Source of the DNA: Croceitalea rosinachiae
Lineage (GTDB): Bacteria > Bacteroidota > Bacteroidia > Flavobacteriales > Flavobacteriaceae
Assembly (NCBI RefSeq): GCF_031846445.1
Contig: NZ_JAVRHR010000002.1
Span: 868,001 to 932,000 of the forward strand
Direction: 5' to 3'
DNA: 64,000 bases
Positions 17,838 through 27,264 of this stretch are shown one piece after another. The notes under the pieces are model-generated. The model did not search any database and was not told the origin of the DNA. It saw only the letters and a list, made by a program, of their open reading frames with translations. Within the stretch, counting starts at the first letter, position 1, and each line of letters opens with the position of its first letter. A program made the translations under genes and the position numbers.

Positions 17838-19882
17838 TGATTTATCAATTTATTCAATGTATTTCTTTGCTCTAAAGTTAATGAACTTGAAATGTTCAAA
17901 AGTCTTTCTTTAAGTTTTTCATCTTTAACTAACTCTCGCAATAAATTCCTTGAAGACTTTTTGAACTGCCAAACATGATGCTGACAGGCTTCAATAAGGC
18001 TATAGAGAGATTCATCACTTAATGCCATTATTTGATTCAAATATTGAAAAGCCAACTGGCGTACTTCAAAATGATTTTGAGGTTGGGTATACCCATTCAA
18101 TTCTCGATAATACTCTTGTTTCTTTTCAGGGTCGTATTCAGGAGTAACCAAAGCTAAGGTCAACCACAACAAACGCAAATTCTTATTGGGCAATCCTACC
18201 ATTTCTCTAGTTTTCTCAAGATAAGCAATTCTGCTTTTTGGAAATGATACCCAAAGATTGTACAAAGCAAATTCTCTCGTCAAATAACTTCCTTCGTTTA
18301 AAAGTAGTTCCACATCTTTTTTAAGAAGATCAGGGATATTTACAAGAAGTTGAATTGCCTTCTGTCTAATTTTTGGTTCCCCATCGGCAAGTAATATTTT
18401 GTAATCTGATTCAGAATACTTATCCTTAAAATTATTTATCAAATTCAATTTGTACTCAACAGGTGATTCTTCTTTTAAAAAATCTAAGGAAAACGATTCT
18501 CTATGTTTTTCTACAAAAAACATTCGAATAGAAGGGTTCTTTGACATAAGAAAAATTTTCACCTCATCCCAAGGAAATGTTTCAGATTCTAGCCATTTCT
18601 TGCGGTAATTAGTTAAATCTTTGTTTGATACCAATTCCAACTCCGCAATGAAATCGGCGATAGTTACATTTTTGAATTGGTACTTTTTAAGGTAAGTCTC
18701 AACTCCTTTCTTAAAAGCTTCCTCCCCTACTTTATCTTTAAGTAATACTAAGGCCCATGCTCCTTTTTCATAAAAAGTCAAACTATTCGCATTTGGGTTG
18801 GTCAACGCTTCTCCATCTCCATTTTCAGAGAGGTTGTACAGCGTCTTTGCTGTTTTATAGAGTTTCCAATAAAAATAATCATCACCAAATAAATGTTGTT
18901 CTGTCAAATAGGCGTAATAGGTAGCAAAACCTTCATGAAGCCAATGATGTTTGCCACTTTCTTCAGTAACTAAATTACCGAACCACTGATGCGCCATTTC
19001 ATGTGCATTCACGTTTACATAGTTCTTATCTACAAAAGCAGTGGAATCAATCATATATTGATTCGAAAAAATTGTAGTTCCAGTATTCTCCATTCCCGCA
19101 TATAAAAAATCTTTTACTGGAATTTGTTTATAATTCTGCCATGGATAACTAAAGCCTATCTCTTTTTCTAAAAAATCAAAAATTTCTTTGGTATATCGAT
19201 AGGTAGGTTCCACTTTAGAACTGTCTTTGGGTTCGTAATACAGTTCTATTGGTATGCCTGAAGATGATTTCAAAACCTTTTTGTTATAATCCCCGATGAC
19301 AAAAGCGGAGAGGTAGCTGCTCATAGGGTCAAGCATATCAAATTTCCACTCAGCAAGACCATCTTCTACAAACTTTCCTTTGAGTTTGCCATTGGCAATA
19401 ACTGTGTATTTTTGATCAGCTAAAATGGTAAGATCCAGCTCAATTTTTTCATTCATATCATCAAAACTGGGTAGCCAATGACTGGTGTATTTGCCCTGTC
19501 CCTGTGTCCAAACTTGATGCGAAAGGGGTTCAGAATCTGATCTAACAAAATAGACTGTCTGTTTAGGTTTAGCAACAAATCTTAAAAACAGTTGATGGTT
19601 ACCAATTGTAGGCGGAGCCTCAAAACCTAATCGCTTTCCCGAATTAGAATATTCGATTTCCCTTCCATTCAAAGCAACGTATAAAAAAGTCATATCTACT
19701 GCATCGATGAAAATAGAATCTACCTTGGTTTTTATCTCAAAATCATAGGTGCCTTTACCAAAAATTTCTTTTGATTCTAAAATTGGCAGAATTTCCATAT
19801 CTATTTTTACAAAACTTACTTTGGGTTTCTTTTGGGCGCAAAGTGAGAAAATAGATAAAACAACAATAAGTAGGATTCTCAT
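17834..19882 (-). CDS. exported M1 family aminopeptidase
   Basis: A 682-residue gluzincin aminopeptidase. I start it at ATG 19880-19882, where MRILLIVVLSIFSLCAQ forms a signal peptide; the longer frame to 19906 adds a non-signal extension. The exopeptidase motif is AGMENTGTTIF (GxMEN type), the zinc site HEMAHQWFG with the downstream Glu in HEGFATYYAYL, and a helical C-terminal domain follows (KIRQKAIQLLVNIP). It should trim N-terminal residues from periplasmic peptides. It is first of two genes with the patatin-like phospholipase (4-nt overlap). Confidence 0.92.
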   Translation of the reverse strand: MRILLIVVLSIFSLCAQKKPKVSFVKIDMEILPILESKEIFGKGTYDFEIKTKVDSIFIDAVDMTFLYVALNGREIEYSNSGKRLGFEAPPTIGNHQLFLRFVAKPKQTVYFVRSDSEPLSHQVWTQGQGKYTSHWLPSFDDMNEKIELDLTILADQKYTVIANGKLKGKFVEDGLAEWKFDMLDPMSSYLSAFVIGDYNKKVLKSSSGIPIELYYEPKDSSKVEPTYRYTKEIFDFLEKEIGFSYPWQNYKQIPVKDFLYAGMENTGTTIFSNQYMIDSTAFVDKNYVNVNAHEMAHQWFGNLVTEESGKHHWLHEGFATYYAYLTEQHLFGDDYFYWKLYKTAKTLYNLSENGDGEALTNPNANSLTFYEKGAWALVLLKDKVGEEAFKKGVETYLKKYQFKNVTIADFIAELELVSNKDLTNYRKKWLESETFPWDEVKIFLMSKNPSIRMFFVEKHRESFSLDFLKEESPVEYKLNLINNFKDKYSESDYKILLADGEPKIRQKAIQLLVNIPDLLKKDVELLLNEGSYLTREFALYNLWVSFPKSRIAYLEKTREMVGLPNKNLRLLWLTLALVTPEYDPEKKQEYYRELNGYTQPQNHFEVRQLAFQYLNQIMALSDESLYSLIEACQHHVWQFKKSSRNLLRELVKDEKLKERLLNISSSLTLEQRNTLNKLINQ

Positions 19883-19929
19883 AAAAGCTAAACTATCAAA
19901 AGTCAATCCAAATTACATATTTTAGTCTG

Positions 19930-22035
19930 ATGAATCCCAATTATCTTCAAACACCTTTAGTTTACTTGAAAGGAGTCGGCCCAAATAGAGCCGAAACCCT
20001 GAAGTCAGAGTTGGGCATGGAAACTTTTGGAGACTTACTGCAACTATTTCCGAATCGGTATTTGGATAAAACCCAATACTATAAAATTAATCAGCTAAGA
20101 GATAGCGGTGCTGATGTTCAGATAACTGGAAAAATCATTCATTTAAAAACCGTAGAACAGAAAAGAGGAAAACGCTTGGTGGCAACTTTTGTGGATGATA
20201 CCGGTCAGTTGGACTTGGTTTGGTTCAGAAGTCAAAAATGGATTCGAGAAAATATAAAACTCAATGAGTTTTATGTGGTTTTTGGAAGAATAAATAAGTA
20301 TAGTAGTAGCTTTTCAATGCCCCACCCAGAAATGGAACTCTTAACAGAGCATCAAGCGGGGCTTAAAATAAACATGCAACCCATATATCCATCAACAGAA
20401 AAGCTTAGTAATTCAGGGATAACCAATAAGGTCATTTCTAAATTGATTCAGCAACTATTTATAGAGACCAAGGCAGACTTTGAAGAAACCTTTTCAAAAG
20501 CCTTATTGGATGAGTTAAAACTCATTTCTAAAGTGGATGCACTGCTAAACATACACTTTCCTAAAAGCCAAGAGCTTTTGACCAAAGCTCAGTTTCGATT
20601 AAAATTTGAGGAATTGTTTTTTGTACAGCTACAGTTGTTGAATAAAAAAGCAATCCGAAAACATAAAATAAAAGGACTACCCTTTGACCAAGTAGGTGAA
20701 TATTTCAATATTTTTTTTAAAAACCACCTCCCTTTTGAGCTAACGAATGCTCAAAAAAGAGTCATCAAAGAGATTCGAAATGATATGGGCAGCAGTGCTC
20801 AAATGAATCGATTATTACAAGGTGATGTAGGTTCAGGGAAAACCATTGTGGCCCTAATGTGCATGCTATTGGCCATTGACAATGATTATCAGGCATGTCT
20901 TATGGCGCCGACAGAGATTTTGGCGCAACAGCACTATAATGGACTTAAAGATTTAGTACAAGGCATGCCTATAAAAATTGCTTTACTCACAGGTTCCACA
21001 AAAAAGTCAGAACGTACGTTTTTACATAACCAACTTGAAAATGGTAACTTAAATATTTTGGTTGGTACCCATGCCGTTCTTGAGGATAAAGTTCAGTTTA
21101 AGAATCTTGGGTTGGCAGTCATTGATGAGCAACATCGTTTTGGGGTGGCCCAACGATCCAAATTGTGGCATAAAAACTCCATCCCGCCCCATATTTTGGT
21201 AATGACTGCCACTCCAATTCCAAGAACTTTGGCTATGAGCCTTTATGGTGATTTGGACATCTCTGTTATTGATGAACTTCCTCCAGGACGTAAATCCATT
21301 AAAACGGTACATCGTTATGATGCTAATCGTTTAAAGGTATTTCGTTTTATAAAGGATGAAATCAAAAAAGGCCGGCAGATTTATATCGTTTACCCCTTAA
21401 TTCAAGAATCTGAAGCTTTAGATTATAAAGATTTAATGGATGGGTACGAAAGTATTGCTCGTGAATTTCCTTTACCCGATTATCAAATATCTATTGTTCA
21501 TGGTAAAATGAAACCTAGGGACAAAGATTATGAAATGGAACGTTTTGTTAGAGGCGAAACACAAATAATGGTTGCCACTACTGTTATTGAAGTTGGAGTC
21601 AATGTGCCCAATGCCTCAGTAATGATTATTGAAAGTGCTGAACGTTTTGGATTATCACAATTGCACCAGCTGAGGGGGCGTGTTGGTCGTGGAGCGGAAC
21701 AAAGCTTTTGTATTCTCATGACCAGTCATAAATTGTCTAATGATTCCAAAACCCGCTTAGAGACAATGGTCAGAACAAATGATGGTTTTGAAATCGCCGA
21801 AGTCGATTTAAAATTACGTGGTCCAGGCGATTTAATGGGTACCAAGCAAAGTGGATTGCTCAATCTAAAAATTGCCGATATCGTGAAAGACAATCATATT
21901 TTAAAATCAGCCCGATATTACGCCATACAACTTTTAAAAGCTGACCCAAAATTAGAATTGCCCCAACACCAAGTTATTAGAAAAGCCTATACCAACTTGG
22001 TTAAGGATAAAGCGATTTGGGGGTATATTAGTTAA
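19930..22035 (+). CDS. recG: ATP-dependent DNA helicase RecG
   Basis: A 701-residue RecG of normal length. The N-terminal wedge/OB domain (LVYLKGVGPNRAETLKSELG, DVQITGKI) binds branched DNA. The helicase core has Walker A GDVGSGKTIVAL, DEQHRFG (DExH box), TATPIPRTLAM and motif VI QLRGRVGRG. A TRG-like region follows the core. It reverses stalled replication forks and processes Holliday junctions and R-loops. It is divergent from the M1 gene with 47 nt between starts. Confidence 0.95.
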   Translation: MNPNYLQTPLVYLKGVGPNRAETLKSELGMETFGDLLQLFPNRYLDKTQYYKINQLRDSGADVQITGKIIHLKTVEQKRGKRLVATFVDDTGQLDLVWFRSQKWIRENIKLNEFYVVFGRINKYSSSFSMPHPEMELLTEHQAGLKINMQPIYPSTEKLSNSGITNKVISKLIQQLFIETKADFEETFSKALLDELKLISKVDALLNIHFPKSQELLTKAQFRLKFEELFFVQLQLLNKKAIRKHKIKGLPFDQVGEYFNIFFKNHLPFELTNAQKRVIKEIRNDMGSSAQMNRLLQGDVGSGKTIVALMCMLLAIDNDYQACLMAPTEILAQQHYNGLKDLVQGMPIKIALLTGSTKKSERTFLHNQLENGNLNILVGTHAVLEDKVQFKNLGLAVIDEQHRFGVAQRSKLWHKNSIPPHILVMTATPIPRTLAMSLYGDLDISVIDELPPGRKSIKTVHRYDANRLKVFRFIKDEIKKGRQIYIVYPLIQESEALDYKDLMDGYESIAREFPLPDYQISIVHGKMKPRDKDYEMERFVRGETQIMVATTVIEVGVNVPNASVMIIESAERFGLSQLHQLRGRVGRGAEQSFCILMTSHKLSNDSKTRLETMVRTNDGFEIAEVDLKLRGPGDLMGTKQSGLLNLKIADIVKDNHILKSARYYAIQLLKADPKLELPQHQVIRKAYTNLVKDKAIWGYIS

Positions 22036-22092
22036 AAGGCAATAATATTTTCTAGAATTGAATTCAAAAGTATATAAATGTACTTTCACTCG

Positions 22093-22108
22093 TTAAAATT
22101 AGGTTAAT
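22093..22108 (+). promoter_or_regulatory. degenerate relative of the TTAATC-N2-GATTAA dyad
   Basis: TTAAAATTAGGTTAAT resembles the operator upstream of the Crp-like gene (TTAATCTAGGTTAAT) with a one-base spacing change. It ends about 60 nt before the first propeller gene, the paralogue of the gene downstream of the perfect site at 35857. The left part also belongs to an inverted repeat, CGTTAAAA (22091-22098) with TTTTAACG (22116-22123). Confidence 0.3.
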
Positions 22109-22169
22109 TCCTCTTTTTTAACGGTATAGTTTCTAAAAAGAGAATATTTTGAAATTAAAACAGACCATC

Positions 22170-23288
22170 ATGAAAAAATTTCTATTTGTCTTAGGTATAG
22201 CTGCTATGGCAGCACTAGGTATTTCTGCAGCAATCGAAAAGGATACCGTAGCATTAACAGCTGATTTTACTTATGGGAATCCAGAAATAAGTTCTATTAA
22301 TAGCATGAGTTTTGGCCCAGAAGGAATTTTATTTATAGGAGATTCAAAAAAAGCCACCATTTATGCTTTGGACACTCAAGACAAGGCAATAAAAGAAAAA
22401 GGTGGTGAAATTAGAATTGAAGGTTTTGATAAGAAAATTGCTGCTTCATTGGGTACCACGGTAGATGACATCAAGATTATGGATATGGTTGTTAATCCCA
22501 TATCGAAAATGCCCTATTTTTCGATCAGTACTATTGACGGAACTCCCGTTGTGCTTCGGTTGAATGGTGAAAACCTTGAAAATATATCGCTAAAAGCAAT
22601 AAGTTATTCAGAAATTAAGATTAATGACCCAATCGGTGAAGACGTAAAAGATAAATGGGAAAGACCACAACGTATTTGGTCAATTTCTGACCTAAAATAT
22701 CACAATGGAAAAGTTATGGTTTCGGGACTTTCCAACAAAGAATTTGCCTCAACGTTCAGAAGCATTCCATTTCCTTTTTCTGAAAGCCAAATGGCTGCTT
22801 CCCTTGAAATTTGGCATGCTGCCCACGGGGCCTTCGAAACCCACGCCCCAATTAAAACTTTTGATGTTATCACCCTAGAGGGAACCGATTATTTAATGGC
22901 CAGCTATACTTGTACCCCCTTGGTTCTTTTCCCCATGGGCGAGCTGACAGAAGGAGTACATCAAAAAGGGCGTACCGTTGCGGAATTGGGTGCTGGGAAC
23001 TCGCCGCTCGATATGATATCATATGAAAAGGAAGGCGAAAAATACTTTTTAATGTCCAATAACAATCGCCCAGTGATGCGATTCGATTATTCAGACATCG
23101 CCAATTTCAAAGAAACATTAACGGAACCTGTTGAAGAATTTGCTGTTGCTACTGGGGTGCCCTATGATAATCTTCCCTTTCCCCACGTATTACAAATGGA
23201 TTTACTTGATAATGAAAATGTGCTGTATGTGCAACGTACGGCTGATGGTGATGTGCTGCTAAGAAGTCGCAGTACAAAATGGATGTAA
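22170..23288 (+). CDS. exported beta-propeller-like protein (cassette copy 1)
   Basis: A 372-residue secreted protein starting at ATG 22170 (MKKFLFVLGIAAMAALGISA signal peptide). Repeated strand motifs such as MSFGPEGILFIGDSKKATIYAL and VSGLSNKEFAS suggest a beta-propeller. I do not recognise a named family. It is a clear homologue of the lipoprotein at 35938-37242: shared blocks are GDSK-A-I-A, WHAAH...ETHAPIKT (residues 215-229), ASYTCTPLV (Cys248) and AELGAGNSPLDMI. The conserved His219-to-Cys248 spacing equals His226-to-Cys255 in the paralogue, hinting at a metal or cofactor site. The last 10 nt overlap the start of the Ig-like lipoprotein, so the two are coupled. Confidence 0.7.
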   Translation: MKKFLFVLGIAAMAALGISAAIEKDTVALTADFTYGNPEISSINSMSFGPEGILFIGDSKKATIYALDTQDKAIKEKGGEIRIEGFDKKIAASLGTTVDDIKIMDMVVNPISKMPYFSISTIDGTPVVLRLNGENLENISLKAISYSEIKINDPIGEDVKDKWERPQRIWSISDLKYHNGKVMVSGLSNKEFASTFRSIPFPFSESQMAASLEIWHAAHGAFETHAPIKTFDVITLEGTDYLMASYTCTPLVLFPMGELTEGVHQKGRTVAELGAGNSPLDMISYEKEGEKYFLMSNNNRPVMRFDYSDIANFKETLTEPVEEFAVATGVPYDNLPFPHVLQMDLLDNENVLYVQRTADGDVLLRSRSTKWM

Positions 23289-24367
23289 TCCGTCTTATAA
23301 ATAACTTACAAAAAATCAAGAGCTGCTTGGTCTTCTTTTGTGTTGTCTTTATTTTTCTTGGATGTAGGGACACCAAAATAATGGTCGACCCTATTTTAGA
23401 ATATGAAAATGGTAAGGCCGTTCGAGTTTTATTTAAAAGTGATTGGGATGCTAAGCAAATTAATGTTTATCATCTTAATAATGCGGATACTCCTATTCTA
23501 GGGAATTTCGCCAAAAAAGAGGGACAGATCATTTTTACCCCTGCCATTCCTTTTTCAGATGGTAATCAATTTGGTATCGCACGTTACGGAAAACAAATTG
23601 CTCACTTTAAAGTTAAAACTAGAGCGATTAGTAAAAAACCAGAGCTATTGGTCATTTACCCAAGAATGGATACTGTACCTGTGAACATTCTTAAAATGTA
23701 TATGGTATTTTCACACCCTATGCAACATATAGGCAGTCCTTTGGACTTTATTACTGTCTTTGATAAAACGGATAATATAGAGGTACATCCTTTTTTAGAT
23801 TTAGAGACCGAGCTATGGGACAAAAAGCATACGAGATTGACCCTCTGGTTTGATCCAGGAAGGATAAAAACCGACCTTATTCCAAACAAAGAAAAAGGAC
23901 TTCCACTAAAGCAAGGTCATGTCTATACCATAACCATTGATAAAAATTGGAAATCTGCTACTGGTTTCCCTTTAGCACAGTCCTATTCAAAAACCCTCAA
24001 GATAGTTGGTAAAGACGGTAAAAGTCCGGATTTAACTAATTGGAAGATAACTGCACCTTTGGAGAATACTAAAAGTCCTCTAAAAATAGATTTCCATGAT
24101 GCCTTGGATCCAGTTCTTGCCCTGGAATGCATCAAATTGTTCAAAGGAGATACACCACTCTCAGGAAATCTTAAACTATCAAATACCGATAAGACCATAC
24201 TATTTGAGCCTAATCATTTTTGGAAAAAGGGAGTCTATAAACTTGGGGTAAATCCTATTTTAGAAGATTTAGCTGGCAATAATCTTAAAAACCTCTTTGA
24301 TTCTGATTTGAAAAAAATTGGAACAGAAAAAAAAACTGTAACTACGCTTGAGTTTAGCGTTCAATAA
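23279..24367 (+). CDS. Ig-like (SbsA/Big_5-type) lipoprotein (cassette copy 1)
   Basis: A 362-residue lipoprotein with lipobox FLGC near residue 29 after a hydrophobic run. The middle carries a Big_5/SbsA-like Ig motif: VIYPRMDTVPVNILKMYMVFSHPM. A second block, ELWDKKHTRLTLWFDPGRIKT, and a C-terminal FWKKGVYKLGVNPILEDLAGNNL block match the protein at 37263-38075 closely. Compared with that copy it has an extra N-terminal domain of about 100 residues. It overlaps the propeller gene by 10 nt and probably works with it at the outer membrane. Function unknown. Confidence 0.7.
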   Translation: MDVIRLINNLQKIKSCLVFFCVVFIFLGCRDTKIMVDPILEYENGKAVRVLFKSDWDAKQINVYHLNNADTPILGNFAKKEGQIIFTPAIPFSDGNQFGIARYGKQIAHFKVKTRAISKKPELLVIYPRMDTVPVNILKMYMVFSHPMQHIGSPLDFITVFDKTDNIEVHPFLDLETELWDKKHTRLTLWFDPGRIKTDLIPNKEKGLPLKQGHVYTITIDKNWKSATGFPLAQSYSKTLKIVGKDGKSPDLTNWKITAPLENTKSPLKIDFHDALDPVLALECIKLFKGDTPLSGNLKLSNTDKTILFEPNHFWKKGVYKLGVNPILEDLAGNNLKNLFDSDLKKIGTEKKTVTTLEFSVQ

Positions 24368-24370
24368 CAC

Positions 24371-24396
24371 AAACGCCCAGCTTAAGCTGGGCGTTC
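24371..24396. terminator. intrinsic terminator between convergent genes
   Basis: AACGCCCAGC-TTAA-GCTGGGCGTT is a perfect GC-rich hairpin just after the Ig-like gene and before the convergent DUF2911 gene. The T-tracts are short on both strands, so it may act bidirectionally but imperfectly. Confidence 0.65.
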
Positions 24397-24419
24397 AAAT
24401 TCTAGCTTGTAAATGAGAA

Positions 24420-25529
24420 TTAGTTAATATCCGTTCCCGCGTTCAATTTTTCAATATTGGAGGCAATAGCATTTTTATTTACTTGGTCCGGGGCCCTTCC
24501 TTCAGCAACTTTTATATGTTTTAAGGCACTTTTGTAGTTTCCTACCGCAGAATATCCTCTGGACAGCCCATAATCAACAGGCCATTGCCCTTTAAATTTT
24601 TTGGCATTCCACTTAAAAACTTCCAAAGCTTTTTCTTTTTGACCAGCACCGATTAATTGCCGTCCATAACCATGTACTTGAAAAACAGTTCCCATGGGCA
24701 TGGCTTCATCCATTATGGCCAGTGCTTCGTTCATCTTACCTTGTTTCATTAAAATTTGTGCCTTAATGCTCAAATTATTGAAGTTCTTCTGACTAAAAAA
24801 TTGGCCGGCTATTGCAGCATCAATCCATCCCAGAGCCTCATCAAGCTGACCACCGTTGTTTAAGGCATAATTGGCCGCTTGTTCCCAAGACTGACGATTA
24901 AATCCGGGTTGAGATTGTAATTTTGACCTTATATCTGCTAAAACCAAATCCGATACCGGTACCTCAATTTTAAAGGGAATCTGCTTTTTCTCCCAATTTA
25001 ATGAAGCCACCGCCGATGAAGCATCTACATCGTTAAATTCAAAACGTAACTGCTCAACATGGGCAATTTCTTTGGCGGTAACGTCAACTTTTAATATGTC
25101 TTCAGATGGTTCATAAAAATAACTTCCCCAAGCTCCTGAATTGCTTGAAAAAATGACGCTACCCGAATTATCTTCATTGATGACCATATGAAGACCGTAC
25201 TTACCTGCAGGCAACACTTGACCACCAATAGTAACATCATGCGTAGTTTTAAAAATGGTATTCTCATTAGCTCCGGCTCTCCAAGGCGATTCTTTTGCCG
25301 TGCCAAAACCAAGATTATTCATTCCGTAAGGTACTAGAGCACCCCATATTTCTCTGTCATTTACGCTAGGTCTCGAGTAAATAATTTCAACATCGGTAAT
25401 ACCAATGCGTTGCGATACCGTTGCCATCTGACTTCCTCTGGGCAAATCCAATTGTGCAAAACTGTTGGTTGCAAAACTTAAAACTGCAAAAAGAAATAAT
25501 AATGCAGTTCTTGTGTAACATTTTTTCAT
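24420..25529 (-). CDS. exported DUF2911 protein with TPR-like C-terminus
   Basis: 369 residues with a signal peptide (ALLFLFAVLSFATNSFAQ). Residues 27-200 match DUF2911: LPRGSQMATVSQRIGITDVEIIYSRPSVNDREIWG, split here by the family's usual GMNNLGFGTA segment, then LPAGKYGLHM. Residues 210-369 form helical repeats with alternating A/G/Y positions (AIMDEAMPMGT, GAGQKEKALEVFKWNAKKF), TPR-like. DUF2911 proteins are common secreted Bacteroidota proteins with no known activity. It diverges from the leu operon across about 300 nt. Confidence 0.85.
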   Translation of the reverse strand: MKKCYTRTALLFLFAVLSFATNSFAQLDLPRGSQMATVSQRIGITDVEIIYSRPSVNDREIWGALVPYGMNNLGFGTAKESPWRAGANENTIFKTTHDVTIGGQVLPAGKYGLHMVINEDNSGSVIFSSNSGAWGSYFYEPSEDILKVDVTAKEIAHVEQLRFEFNDVDASSAVASLNWEKKQIPFKIEVPVSDLVLADIRSKLQSQPGFNRQSWEQAANYALNNGGQLDEALGWIDAAIAGQFFSQKNFNNLSIKAQILMKQGKMNEALAIMDEAMPMGTVFQVHGYGRQLIGAGQKEKALEVFKWNAKKFKGQWPVDYGLSRGYSAVGNYKSALKHIKVAEGRAPDQVNKNAIASNIEKLNAGTDIN

Positions 25530-25830
25530 TTGTCTGTTTTTATTGTTGCTAAAAATTTTAGGTTGTGATTAAAAGTATTCATAGTGCTGTCCGTAATTCG
25601 TTATCATTGTGTTAAATGAGTAATATTACTGTTAAAAACATTCATTTTTATTGGGTTAGGCTTTTGGCCCTAACTATTTAGTGAATAGAAAAAAATGATT
25701 TTAATCTATGTACAGCAATCAGATAATTGTTTTGATATAAGCTTGAACATCGTAATTTCACATATCTGTTATAGCCTCTGAAAGGTCTACAATTTTTACA
25801 TTTGCTTGTTAAATTCGAAAAGATTAATCC
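25530..25830. promoter_or_regulatory. divergent intergenic region with leuC promoter candidate
   Basis: The region holds TACATTTG at 25797-25804, a perfect TAnnTTTG -7 element 26 nt before the leuC ATG; its -33 element is not clear. Further upstream a 21-codon ORF (25616-25681) ends in Leu-Leu-Ala-Leu-Thr-Ile and overlaps a small GTTAGG/CCTAAC hairpin. Unlike the ilv leader, no terminator follows it. Confidence 0.4.
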
Positions 25831-27240
25831 ATGAGTAATACACTCTTTGATAAGGTTTGGGATTCCCATGTGGTGAAAAAAATCAATAATGGTCCAGATG
25901 TGTTCTTTATTGACCGCCACTTGGTTCATGAAGTAACTAGCCCAGTTGCATTTTTGGGTCTTAAGAACAGGAACATTCCTGTTTTACATCCTGAAAAAAC
26001 ATTTGCAACAGCGGATCACAACACCCCAACCATTAACCAACATTTACCAGTTGCAGACCCTTTATCTGCAAATCAGCTTAAAGCTTTAGAAAAAAATGCA
26101 GCTGAACATGGTATTCCGTATTGGGGTCTTGGTCATGAAAAGAACGGTATCGTTCATGTTATTGGTCCGGAAAATGGTATAACCCTGCCTGGTGCTACAA
26201 TAGTTTGTGGTGACTCACATACTTCGACTCATGGTGCCTTTGGCGCCATTGCTTTCGGAATCGGAACCTCAGAAGTTGAGATGGTATTGGCAACACAATG
26301 TATTATGCAACCAAAACCAAAGAGCATGCGCATTACAATTAATGGACAATTAAGTTTTGGGGTGACCCCTAAAGACGTAGCCCTTTATATTATTTCGAAA
26401 TTGACAACTTCTGGGGCCACTGGTTATTTTGTTGAATATGCTGGGGATGTATTCAAAAATATGAGTATGGAAGGCCGTATGACCGTTTGTAACCTTAGCA
26501 TAGAAATGGGCGCTCGTGGCGGTATGATCGCACCTGATGAAAAAACATTTGACTATGTAAAAGGACGTGAGTTTACACCAAAAGGAGAAGCATGGAATAA
26601 GGCCATGGCATATTGGGAAACTTTATATTCTGATGACAATGCTGAATTTGATAAAGAATTAGCCTTTGAGGCCGCTGATATCGAACCAATGATAACTTAT
26701 GGAACCAATCCTGGTATGGGAACCGGAATCTCCAATGGCATTCCAATGGCAGAAGCTGTTGAAGGTGGTGTAGCCACTTATAAAAAATCTTTAGCTTATA
26801 TGGATTTCAATGAAGGCGAAGATATCAAGGGAAAGCAAATAGATTTTGTCTTCTTAGGAAGCTGTACCAATGGTAGAATAGAAGATTTTAGGGCTTTCGC
26901 ATCTATTGTAAAAGGAAGAAAAAAAGCAGATAATGTGACCGCCTGGTTAGTCCCAGGGTCACATCGAGTTGAAGACGCCATTAAAGAAGAGGGGCTTCTA
27001 GAAGTTTTAAATGAAGCAGGATTTGAACTGCGTGAACCAGGTTGTTCTGCGTGTTTAGCTATGAATGATGATAAAATACCTGCTGGTAAATATGCAGTGA
27101 GCACTTCAAATAGAAACTTTGAAGGTCGCCAAGGACCTGGGGCAAGAACACTGCTTGCAAGTCCTTTGGTTGCAGCGGCAGCGGCAGTTACTGGAAAAGT
27201 AACAGATCCAAGGGAATTAATGGAAATGGAAATCGCTTAA
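25831..27240 (+). CDS. leuC: 3-isopropylmalate dehydratase large subunit
   Basis: A 469-residue aconitase-family subunit that, with LeuD, isomerises 2-isopropylmalate to 3-isopropylmalate in leucine synthesis. The start is MSNTLFDKVWDSHVV. Motifs: DRHLVHEVTSPVAF, CGDSHTSTHGAFG and GSCTNGRIEDF. The [4Fe-4S] ligands are the Cys of GSCTNG and the pair in EPGCSACLAM. Full length for the family. First gene of a tight leuC-leuD-leuA-like-leuB operon; leuD follows by 24 nt. Confidence 0.97.
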   Translation: MSNTLFDKVWDSHVVKKINNGPDVFFIDRHLVHEVTSPVAFLGLKNRNIPVLHPEKTFATADHNTPTINQHLPVADPLSANQLKALEKNAAEHGIPYWGLGHEKNGIVHVIGPENGITLPGATIVCGDSHTSTHGAFGAIAFGIGTSEVEMVLATQCIMQPKPKSMRITINGQLSFGVTPKDVALYIISKLTTSGATGYFVEYAGDVFKNMSMEGRMTVCNLSIEMGARGGMIAPDEKTFDYVKGREFTPKGEAWNKAMAYWETLYSDDNAEFDKELAFEAADIEPMITYGTNPGMGTGISNGIPMAEAVEGGVATYKKSLAYMDFNEGEDIKGKQIDFVFLGSCTNGRIEDFRAFASIVKGRKKADNVTAWLVPGSHRVEDAIKEEGLLEVLNEAGFELREPGCSACLAMNDDKIPAGKYAVSTSNRNFEGRQGPGARTLLASPLVAAAAAVTGKVTDPRELMEMEIA

Positions 27241-27264
27241 GACTTAATACTTACAACTATTAAA

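Noticed and set aside
25655..25675. GTTAGG/CCTAAC hairpin as a leu attenuator
   Set aside because: No T-tract and no alternative pairing partner; the likely promoter is downstream of it.
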